A DNA stretch of 5,079 bases, taken from contig DMUR01000017.1 of the NCBI GenBank assembly GCA_003476885.1, positions 1-5,079 of the forward strand. Reading direction: 5' to 3'. Numbering within the stretch: position 1 is the first letter of the stretch; each line of letters starts with the position of its first letter. Under the pieces are notes generated by a model that was not told the origin of the DNA, made no database searches, and was given only the letters and a program-made list of their open reading frames with translations. Both the position numbers and the translations under genes were made by a program. Shown here one piece after another: positions 1 to 5,079 of this stretch. Source of the DNA: Chloroflexota bacterium. GTDB lineage: Bacteria > Chloroflexota > Limnocylindria > Limnocylindrales > Limnocylindraceae.

Positions 1-57
1 AGAACTGGGTTTATCCACCTTTTTTGCGGTTTCGGTACCGCTTTTCTTACCCGCCAC
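1..57 (-). CDS. 5' end of an unidentified gene downstream of parB (partial)
   Basis: The reading frame opens with GTG at 57-55 and stays open to the window edge, giving 19 codons that read M(V)AGKKSGTETAKKVDKPSS. The start overlaps the last base of the parB stop (TAGTG), a typical translational-coupling arrangement. It has its own ribosome binding site, AAGGGGG at 71-65, 7 nt before the GTG. The same motif and spacing precede parB, which supports this being a real gene and the third member of the parAB operon. The visible N-terminus is rich in Lys, Ser and Thr and looks disordered, with no signal peptide or membrane segment. The family cannot be identified from 19 residues. Genes placed after parB in other bacteria include bactofilins and small conserved proteins, but nothing here selects among them. 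Confidence 0.6.
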   Translation of the reverse strand, partial: MAGKKSGTETAKKVDKPSS

Positions 58-929
58 TACTTTTCCCCCTTGATTTGGTCGACAAGTCTTGCGAGTTCTT
101 CCGCCGAGTAGTACTCAATGACGATCTGACCCCCGACCCCCGCAGGCTTGATCCGCACTGGTGTCCCGAGTGCCTGTTCAAGTCCGCGTTGGACCGCCGC
201 AAGCTCGCCACTTGATGCAGTTCCATGCGTTTTCTTCGTGCTGATTGTACCGCGCCCCGCTTCTCGAATGGTTGAAGCGGCCGCCTCAGCACCTCGCACA
301 GTCACGCCATCGCGCACGAAACTACGCGCGAGCCACGCCTGCTCACTTTCAGGGAGGCCAACGAGCGCTCGGGCGTGCCCTTCACTCAGACGACCTGCCG
401 TAACCTCCTCTTGGACGCCAGCGGTGAGGTCAAGGAGGCGCATGGTGTTCGCGACGGTGGCCCGCGCCTTCCCTGCAACAGTGGCGATCTGCTCTTGCGT
501 CATGCCGAATTCGTCCGCAAGGCGGCGGTATGCCTGCGCGGTTTCGATTGGGGAGAGATCGCTGCGCTGAACATTCTCAATCAACGCGAGTTCAAGGCGT
601 GACTGATTGTCCACTGTGCGTACGACCGCAGGGATTGTGGTGCGGCCAGCGATCTTCGATGCTCGAAGGCGACGCTCACCCGCGATCAACGTGAAGCCGT
701 TTGCCCCCTCCTCGACGAGGATCGGCTGGATAACGCCGTGCTCCCGGATACTCTCGGCGAGCTGTTCAAGCTCCGTTTGGTTAAAGGTGCTTCGTGGCTG
801 ATAGGCGTTCGCCTTGATCTTGCTGATCGGGATTTCGAGCGCGCCCGCACGGACGGCACCCGCAGCGCTCGCCGCCTCTGGAATGAGCGCCCCGAGGCCT
901 CGCCCAAGTCCGCTTGCCTTCTTCACCAC
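57..929 (-). CDS. parB: Chromosome-partitioning protein ParB (Spo0J family), CTPase DNA clamp
   Basis: ParB loads on parS as a CTP-dependent sliding clamp, spreads along the origin region, and stimulates ParA ATPase so that sister origins separate. The 290-residue protein is complete and of normal length for chromosomal ParB. The N-terminal GLGRGLGALIPEA (residues 7-19) is the usual ParA-contact segment. The CTP-binding domain covers about 30-125, with GERRLRA (84-90) and ENVQRSDLSPIE (118-129). A helix-turn-helix for parS recognition follows at about 143-170 (TQEQIA...GKARATVANTMRLL). Residues 225-245 form a flexible linker, and a short C-terminal dimerisation domain ends the protein. The frame is open far upstream into parA (to 1169), but homology starts only at the conserved N-terminus. 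GTG at 929 is chosen because AGGGGGG (943-937) lies 7 nt before it. TTG at 935, with GAGGAG (950-945) 9 nt before it, and GTG at 926 are alternatives. The parA stop lies 19 nt upstream, so the two genes are co-transcribed. Confidence 0.96.
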   Translation of the reverse strand: MVKKASGLGRGLGALIPEAASAAGAVRAGALEIPISKIKANAYQPRSTFNQTELEQLAESIREHGVIQPILVEEGANGFTLIAGERRLRASKIAGRTTIPAVVRTVDNQSRLELALIENVQRSDLSPIETAQAYRRLADEFGMTQEQIATVAGKARATVANTMRLLDLTAGVQEEVTAGRLSEGHARALVGLPESEQAWLARSFVRDGVTVRGAEAAASTIREAGRGTISTKKTHGTASSGELAAVQRGLEQALGTPVRIKPAGVGGQIVIEYYSAEELARLVDQIKGEK

Positions 930-948
930 GGTCAAACCCCCCTGCTCC

Positions 949-1758
949 TCACGCCGCACTCCCAAAGACGCGGGTTGCGAACTCGCTTGCCGCCTGAGCA
1001 TACGACTCTGCGCCGGAACTCCCTGGTGCGTAGCTCCGAATTGAAATGCCATGGCTCGGCGCCTCGGCGAGGCGCACGGAGCGGGGCACTCGAGCGCGGT
1101 AGACGAGCTCCCCAAAGTGACTCTCCACCTCTCGCACCACATCTCCGCCGAGCTTGGTGCGTGGGTCAAGCATAGTGAGTAGGAAGCCGTTGACCTCTAG
1201 ATCCGGGTTGAGGCGATCACGGACAAGGCGGATCGTTGCCATCAACTGGGAGAGGCCTTCGAGCGCGTAGTATTCGCACTGCACGGGGACGAGCACCGAA
1301 TCTGCCACCGCAAAGGCGCTGATTGTTACTAAACCGAGGGACGGAGGGGTGTCCACGAGCACAACTTCCGCCTCGCCAGCCAGTCGCAGGCCCGCAGCAA
1401 GTTGGCGCTCCCCGGTCTCATCTCCTGCCGCGAGCTCAACGTCAATCCCCGCGAGGTCGGCGGACCCTGGAATGAGGCTGAGGTTCGGGATGGAGGTCGG
1501 CTGGGCCAGCTCGTGAGCTGGACGGCGCCCAAGGAGGAGGTCGTAGGCGGTTGGGGCACCTTGCGGTGTAACAAAGCCGAGGCCACTGGTGAGGTTGCGC
1601 TGGGGGTCAAGGTCGACGACAAGGACTTTGTGCCCTGCGTGGGCGAGCTCCGCGGCAAGATTGAGCACGGTGGTGGTCTTCCCCACACCACCCTTCTGGT
1701 TGGCACAGACAATGACCTGCGCACGGCCGAGGTTCCTTGGTTCTATGACCTCTCCCAC
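949..1758 (-). CDS. parA: Chromosome-partitioning ATPase ParA (Soj family)
   Basis: ParA is a nucleoid-binding ATPase. Its ATP-bound dimer coats DNA and is released by ParB-parS complexes, which moves replication origins apart. With the chosen start the protein has 269 residues, close to the usual 250-270. The deviant Walker A motif KGGVGKTT is at 22-29 and includes the signature Lys22. The switch region DLDPQ is at 49-53, Walker B VVLVDTPP at 132-139, and the conserved SVRLAEAPSHG loop at 227-237. The residue after DPQ is Arg54, where many family members have Gly, Ala or Ser. There is no long N-terminal DNA-binding extension, so this is a chromosomal rather than a plasmid type Ia ParA. Two in-frame GTG starts are possible. 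GTG 1785 directly follows a stop and has no Shine-Dalgarno. GTG 1758 is exactly 6 nt after a TACACT hexamer and would be leaderless. I prefer 1758; starting at 1785 adds nine residues. It is divergent from mreD, with parS between them. Confidence 0.96.
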   Translation of the reverse strand: MGEVIEPRNLGRAQVIVCANQKGGVGKTTTVLNLAAELAHAGHKVLVVDLDPQRNLTSGLGFVTPQGAPTAYDLLLGRRPAHELAQPTSIPNLSLIPGSADLAGIDVELAAGDETGERQLAAGLRLAGEAEVVLVDTPPSLGLVTISAFAVADSVLVPVQCEYYALEGLSQLMATIRLVRDRLNPDLEVNGFLLTMLDPRTKLGGDVVREVESHFGELVYRARVPRSVRLAEAPSHGISIRSYAPGSSGAESYAQAASEFATRVFGSAA

Positions 1759-1764
1759 AGGTTG

Positions 1765-1770
1765 AGTGTA
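1765..1770 (-). promoter_or_regulatory. Candidate -10 element of a leaderless parA promoter
   Basis: On the minus strand, TACACT (1770-1765) matches the TANNNT form of a sigma-70-type -10 box and is followed by 6 nt (CAACCT) and then GTG at 1758. That puts +1 on the start codon itself. The -35 position (about 1793-1788, TGGGCT) matches TTGACA poorly. No convincing Shine-Dalgarno sequence stands before either parA start, which favours leaderless expression. This is an inference from geometry. Confidence 0.4.
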
Positions 1771-1800
1771 GCAGGAGGGGCTCACTCAGCCCAGCGGCGC

Positions 1801-1814
1801 GTTTCACGTGGAAC
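1801..1814. promoter_or_regulatory. parS: parS centromere site (ParB-binding sequence)
   Basis: GTTTCACGTGGAAC matches the widely conserved bacterial parS core GTTTCACGTGAAAC at 13 of 14 positions. The single difference (G for A at position 11) turns one half-site into GTTCCACGTG, which is itself a common natural form. The flanks are C at 1800 and A at 1815. The site lies in the parA-mreD gap, close to the parB gene whose product should bind it. It is 43-56 nt upstream of the proposed parA transcription start and spans -31 to -18 of the proposed mreD start, so ParB binding could affect both promoters. The match is seen directly; ParB binding rests on the strong conservation of this motif across phyla. 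Confidence 0.9.
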
Positions 1815-1819
1815 AGGAG

Positions 1820-1825
1820 TATCCT
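1820..1825 (+). promoter_or_regulatory. Candidate -10 element of a leaderless mreD promoter
   Basis: TATCCT fits the TANNNT pattern (4 of 6 to TATAAT) and is followed by 6 nt (CACCCC) and then ATG at 1832, so +1 would be the A of the start codon. This mirrors the arrangement in front of parA. No good -35 box is seen at about 1797-1802, where parS begins. An AGGAG at 1815-1819 lies 12 nt before the ATG. It could act as a distant Shine-Dalgarno sequence if transcription starts further upstream. Confidence 0.4.
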
Positions 1826-1831
1826 CACCCC

Positions 1832-2335
1832 ATGGTAAACCGCAGCACGCTCCTCTTCGTCGTGCTCATCACGAGCGCGCTGGTTCAGGCACGCCTCTTT
1901 CCAGAGGTTGGCCTTGACCGATGGATCAGCCTCCCGCTACTCCTCACCCTTCTTTACAGCACGCCGAGACGCCGCCCAGTCCTCATCGCCGCAGGTCTGA
2001 TCGGGGGACTCTTGATTGACACCCTCCTCTGGCGACCCCTCGGCCTCACGTCTGCTGCGCTGATTGCCGCCACACTCGTCGCGGCTAACGTCCGCGGTAG
2101 TGCCGCGCCCGGGTGGGTGAGGAGAAGCGCTGCCGGGCTCGTCGGTTTCGCTGCCGCAGAGCTGTTCCTCGCCCTTGCCGGAGGGCTGCTGGGTGAGTCC
2201 GGAGGGGCACGCGGCGAGGAAGAGCCACTTCGACTCCTGCTAAATGTTGCGCTGCTCATCCTTGCAGCGTTCATTGGCGCGCGACGCCGAGACGCGCAAC
2301 TGCGAGAGCGGCCGCTCGATGATCGACTCGGATAA
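1832..2335 (+). CDS. mreD: Rod shape-determining membrane protein MreD
   Basis: MreD is an integral membrane component of the Rod (elongasome) complex. With MreC it helps connect MreB filaments to the PBP2-RodA wall synthase. The 167-residue product is close to the usual 160-180 and very hydrophobic. Likely membrane segments lie near residues 6-22, 32-42, 50-66, 71-88, 98-120 and 134-150, with an Arg-rich, charged C-terminal tail. The stretch GLIGGLLIDTLLWRPLGLTS (55-74) matches the family signature of a Gly-rich helix with Asp followed by PLG. MreD sequences diverge widely, so the assignment also rests on the adjacent mrdA and rodA. ATG 1832 is chosen because the predicted membrane helix begins just after it. 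An upstream in-frame GTG at 1808 lies inside parS and has no ribosome binding site. The mrdA start follows the stop by 3 nt. mreB and mreC are not upstream, which is unusual for mreD. Confidence 0.85.
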   Translation: MVNRSTLLFVVLITSALVQARLFPEVGLDRWISLPLLLTLLYSTPRRRPVLIAAGLIGGLLIDTLLWRPLGLTSAALIAATLVAANVRGSAAPGWVRRSAAGLVGFAAAELFLALAGGLLGESGGARGEEEPLRLLLNVALLILAAFIGARRRDAQLRERPLDDRLG

Positions 2336-2338
2336 CAC

Positions 2339-4228
2339 ATGAGCAGCACTCACGTAATTCGTCGACCACTTCGCTACATCTCCGCCGTTGTCCTTACTGC
2401 GTTGATTGGCGGACTCCTCAGTGTGCGACTCGTTACGGTGCAAGCGAGCGGTGACGGCGCAGCGACACGCAGTATCACGACACTGAGCGACGGTAACCGC
2501 ATCATTGAAGAGATCATTGCACCACCACGCGGGCTGATCCTTGATCGCGCAGGTCGCGTCCTTGCAGAAAATATTGCAACGTACGCTGTGCAGATTCGAC
2601 CAGGAGATTTACCGCTCACGATTCGACCAGGCGTGGTGAAGCGTCTTGCAGAGATCCTCAATATTGATCCAGTGCGAATCACCATGACACTTGATCGCGC
2701 CACTGGATCTATTTGGGAACCTGTGCGCATTGCAAGCGTCGTTGATGAGCGCATCACACGATTCATTGAAGAGGAGCGCGCCGCACTACCGGGCGTTGAG
2801 ACGCTCTTTGAAGCACGACGTGCATACCCACTCGGAGAGCTAACGAGTCAAGTTGTGGGCTACGTTGGCCGCATTGATGCCCTTGAGCTAAGCGCACTCT
2901 CTGCAGCGGGATACAATGAACTTGATTACATCGGTCGCGCAGGTGTGGAGCAGAGTTATGAAGAGGTGCTGCGCGGCACGCCGGGCATTCGCCAAATTGA
3001 AATTGATGTCCAGGGGCGAGAGATCCGTGAACTTGGCGTCACTAAACTTCCAGTTGCTGGAAAGAGTGTGGTGTTGACGATTGATGCTGAGGCGCAGCAG
3101 CGGGCGTTTGATGCGCTTAGCTGGGGAGTGAAGGCAGCGGGAAACAAGCAGGGTGTAGTGACGAGCATGAACCCACAGAACGGCCAGATTATTGCAATGG
3201 CATCACTCCCCACCTATGACAACAATCTCTTCTCGGCGGGCATCACCACGGAGCAGTACCAGAAATACCTTGACAACAAGAATGCTCCACTGCTGAACCA
3301 TGCAACCGGATCCCACTTTCCGCCAGGGAGCACGTACAAGCTGGTGACCTTCTCGTGTGCGCTTGACGAAGGTGTTGTTCGGGAAGAGGAGACGCTCGCC
3401 TCCCTTCCATACCTAGAAGTTGGCGATCAGAAGTTCTACGAATGGAATCGTGCCGGATTTGGCCGCAGGCTCACCCCAGCGCAAGGCTTCTCGTATAGCT
3501 CGGCGGTTGTGACCTATCAGCTTGCGCAACGTCTGAAGATCGATCGGCTCGCCGACTGCGGACGAGCGTGGGGCTTCGGACGTCCAACTGGCATTGATCT
3601 GCCGAACGAGATTGGCGGGCTGGTTCCAGATCAAGACTGGGCGCGAAGTGCGATCAGACGCACCCTATATGACGGTGAAGTGCTGCAATCGGCGCTCGGG
3701 CAGGGGTATGACCTCGCCACGCCGCTGCAGGTTCTGAACTCTTTTTCAGCGCTCGCAAACGGTGGGACACTCTGGAAGCCGCATGTCGTCCTTGAGATTC
3801 GCGAACCCGACGGGACGCTTGCTGAGACCGCGGCGCCTGTTGCTGCAGCGAGCGTTGAGATGCGAAACAGCACCATGACTGAGATGCGTCGGGCGTCGCG
3901 ACTTGTGGTGACGAATGAGTTCATGACAAAGAATCTCGGGCAGATCCCCCTCTTTCTCACCGGGAAGACGGGGACGGCAGAGTACGGCGTGCGTGATAAG
4001 CAGGGCCGACTCCCGTACCACCACTGGATCTCAGGCTTTGTGGCCCCAACGAATGATTGGAGCCGCACCGACGCCGACTTCGCCTATGTGGTCTTCATGC
4101 ACGGATCAAACACCGCCTCCAACGCAGCCATTGAGGTGCTCAAGCGGTACTTGCAGCTGCAGTATGACTTCCCGCGCGACTATAGGATCCCAGGCGCAAT
4201 GTCGATCGGAAACTACTATGGCGAGTAG
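2339..4228 (+). CDS. mrdA: Penicillin-binding protein 2 (class B transpeptidase of the elongasome)
   Basis: This D,D-transpeptidase cross-links lateral-wall peptidoglycan in partnership with the RodA glycosyltransferase encoded next to it. The 629-residue length is normal. Residues 11-36 form a single N-terminal membrane anchor. The pedestal/dimerisation region (about 55-240) carries RGLILDRAGRVLAEN (64-78), YPLGELTSQVVGYVGRI (163-179) and IGRAGVEQSYEEVLRGTPG (198-216), all typical of PBP2. The transpeptidase domain runs from about 243 to the end. The catalytic SxxK is S331-T-Y-K334 in PPGSTYKLVT, and the KTG motif is K543-T-G-T546. The third motif, normally SxN (or SxD), aligns with S387-S388-A389, so its last residue is Ala. 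Later landmarks such as GRPTGIDLP (414-422) are intact. No clear Shine-Dalgarno sequence precedes the ATG; with mreD ending 3 nt upstream, reinitiation by terminating ribosomes is likely. The first half appears less GC-rich than the flanking genes. Confidence 0.95.
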   Translation: MSSTHVIRRPLRYISAVVLTALIGGLLSVRLVTVQASGDGAATRSITTLSDGNRIIEEIIAPPRGLILDRAGRVLAENIATYAVQIRPGDLPLTIRPGVVKRLAEILNIDPVRITMTLDRATGSIWEPVRIASVVDERITRFIEEERAALPGVETLFEARRAYPLGELTSQVVGYVGRIDALELSALSAAGYNELDYIGRAGVEQSYEEVLRGTPGIRQIEIDVQGREIRELGVTKLPVAGKSVVLTIDAEAQQRAFDALSWGVKAAGNKQGVVTSMNPQNGQIIAMASLPTYDNNLFSAGITTEQYQKYLDNKNAPLLNHATGSHFPPGSTYKLVTFSCALDEGVVREEETLASLPYLEVGDQKFYEWNRAGFGRRLTPAQGFSYSSAVVTYQLAQRLKIDRLADCGRAWGFGRPTGIDLPNEIGGLVPDQDWARSAIRRTLYDGEVLQSALGQGYDLATPLQVLNSFSALANGGTLWKPHVVLEIREPDGTLAETAAPVAAASVEMRNSTMTEMRRASRLVVTNEFMTKNLGQIPLFLTGKTGTAEYGVRDKQGRLPYHHWISGFVAPTNDWSRTDADFAYVVFMHGSNTASNAAIEVLKRYLQLQYDFPRDYRIPGAMSIGNYYGE

Positions 4229-4234
4229 GCGGCG

Positions 4235-5079
4235 ATGAGTCTCGGATCTTCGGTCACGCGTGGGCCGTTCGGTGCGGCGAGTTGGATCGGCAGCATCGTC
4301 CGTCGCATGGATTGGCTTGCAACCTCTGGGATGTTGCTCTTGATGCTCTCCGGAATCGGCATGGCGTGGATCAATGCACGGAGCTACGACCAAGAGCTGT
4401 TGAGCCTCTCGTCAATCTTCTTGCGCTCCATCATCTGGACGCTCCTCGGGCTGGCCACCTTTGCAGTCACCACCGCGATCAACTGGCGTTGGATTCGCAC
4501 GTTTGCATGGCCGCTTTACGCAGCGAATCTACTGCTGCTGGTTGCAACGTTGATCTTCGGTCAAGACTCAGGGGGAAACTCCCGCGCGATCGCGATCTTC
4601 GGGATCGCCATCCAGTCGAGCGAGGTTGCAAAGATCCTGACGCTTGTGGCGCTCGCCACTGTGCTGACACGTGATAATGCACAGCCAGACGATCTGAACG
4701 CAACGCTCCTCGCTGTGATCGTTGTTGCGGCACCGTTCCTCTTGGTTGCGGTGCAGCCAGACGCAGGGACCGCCGTGATCATCCTCGCCGCACTCTTCGG
4801 CGCGCTACTTCTTTACGGTGTGGCTACGCGCTGGGTTGCTGCGCTCGCCGCACTCGGCGTGCTGGCGGTGCCGTTTGCTTGGGCCTTCTTGATCGCGGAT
4901 TATCAGAAGGAGCGACTGGTCGCCTTTATTGATCCGAATGCAGACCCTGCAGGGCCGAAGTATCAACTCACGCAAGCGCTCGACGCGATTTCCAGCGGCG
5001 GGCTTTTTGGGATCGGCTTTGACGGAACTGGGAGCATCGCGCCACTCCCCGTACAAGAGAGCGACTTCGTCTTTGCGGC
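4235..5079 (+). CDS. rodA: Rod shape-determining protein RodA, SEDS peptidoglycan glycosyltransferase (3' end missing)
   Basis: RodA polymerises lipid II into glycan strands in the inner membrane, working with PBP2. The window ends in frame after 281 codons; full RodA proteins have about 370-430 residues, so roughly the last quarter is missing. Hydrophobic segments are visible near 28-45, 62-80, 93-109, 132-144, 158-173, 180-196 and 200-221. SEDS landmarks are QPDAGT (174-179, with Asp176), the extracytoplasmic loop KERLVAFIDPNADPAGPKYQ (225-244), SSGGLFGIGF (253-262) and ESDFVFA (275-281), whose Asp277 aligns with the Asp needed for polymerase activity. The loop that usually reads like G-x-R-R-W...QPSE reads GNSRAIAIFGIAIQSSEVAK (114-133), lacking the Trp and the Pro. 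The DPxADPxGxxYQ and adjacent PBP2 favour RodA over FtsW. ATG 4235 is 6 nt after the mrdA stop. ATG 4307 is a possible shorter start. The ribosome binding site is weak (AGGCGG at 4227-4232). Confidence 0.93.
   Translation, partial: MSLGSSVTRGPFGAASWIGSIVRRMDWLATSGMLLLMLSGIGMAWINARSYDQELLSLSSIFLRSIIWTLLGLATFAVTTAINWRWIRTFAWPLYAANLLLLVATLIFGQDSGGNSRAIAIFGIAIQSSEVAKILTLVALATVLTRDNAQPDDLNATLLAVIVVAAPFLLVAVQPDAGTAVIILAALFGALLLYGVATRWVAALAALGVLAVPFAWAFLIADYQKERLVAFIDPNADPAGPKYQLTQALDAISSGGLFGIGFDGTGSIAPLPVQESDFVFA

Noticed and set aside
1059..1075. Perfect inverted repeat with 7-bp arms and a 3-nt loop (GCGCCTC...GAGGCGC)
   Set aside because: It sits in the middle of parA over codons for the conserved RLAEAPSH segment and has no T-tract. 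GC-rich coding explains it better than a terminator.
930..1169. Upstream extension of the parB frame into parA, which would give a 370-residue ParB
   Set aside because: The extra 80 residues lie wholly opposite conserved parA codons in another frame and show no ParB homology. The conserved ParB N-terminus begins right after GTG 929.
738..1175. Long open frames antisense to parB and parA (also 148-570 and 1402-1917)
   Set aside because: They are shadow frames in GC-rich coding DNA. Their translations are Arg/Ser/Pro-rich, have no recognisable domains, and lie fully opposite strongly conserved genes.
1759..1785. GTG at 1785 as the start of parA
   Set aside because: It immediately follows an in-frame stop and has neither a Shine-Dalgarno sequence nor a suitably placed -10 box. 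It remains possible and would add nine residues with no family conservation.
1808..1831. GTG at 1808 as the start of mreD
   Set aside because: It lies within the CACGTG core of parS, has no ribosome binding site, and would add eight polar residues before the first membrane helix. ATG 1832 fits better.
2336..2338. Separate promoter or terminator between mreD and mrdA, or between mrdA and rodA (4229-4234)
   Set aside because: The gaps are only 3 and 6 nt and show no hairpin. A single transcript is the simplest reading.
4668..4673. Second CACGTG, inside rodA, as another parS
   Set aside because: Only 9 of 14 bases match the parS core and the flanking half-site bases are wrong on both sides. 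It is explained as coding sequence.

Overview
The window is an ordinary piece of bacterial chromosome, about 60% GC and densely coding. It holds two divergent operons that meet at a short regulatory gap around position 1800. The leftward operon is the chromosome-partition pair parA-parB, followed by the first 19 codons of an unidentified gene that runs off the left edge. The rightward operon is a cell-elongation set, mreD-mrdA-rodA, and rodA runs off the right edge. The products point to a rod-shaped, peptidoglycan-making bacterium. The phylum cannot be fixed from the sequence. GTG starts, apparently leaderless promoters and high GC would suit Actinomycetota- or Chloroflexota-like lineages, but this is only a guess.

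Left part (1-1758, minus strand): parA encodes a deviant-Walker ATPase of the Soj/ParA type and parB a complete CTPase/DNA-clamp protein of the Spo0J/ParB type. The next gene starts on the last base of the parB stop codon (TAGTG). Both parB and this gene have the same AGGGGG-type ribosome binding site 7 nt before a GTG start.

Centre (1759-1831): the gap contains a near-perfect parS site, GTTTCACGTGGAAC (1801-1814), the centromere bound by ParB. On each side a TANNNT hexamer lies exactly 6 nt before a start codon (GTG at 1758 for parA, ATG at 1832 for mreD). This is the geometry of leaderless transcripts from two divergent promoters. parS falls inside the -35/-10 region proposed for mreD.

Right part (1832-5079, plus strand): mreD (membrane scaffold), mrdA (class B PBP2 transpeptidase) and rodA (SEDS glycosyltransferase) are separated by 3 and 6 nt and are probably one transcript. 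Together they form most of the Rod complex for lateral-wall synthesis. mreB and mreC, the usual upstream partners of mreD, are absent here, and their place is taken by parS and parA. Two catalytic-domain oddities are visible: the PBP2 SxN motif reads SSA, and RodA departs from the usual K-R-W and Q-P-S-E signatures.

The gene families are well known. The most interesting point is the wiring: a centromere site embedded between, and possibly controlling, a segregation operon and a cell-wall elongation operon.
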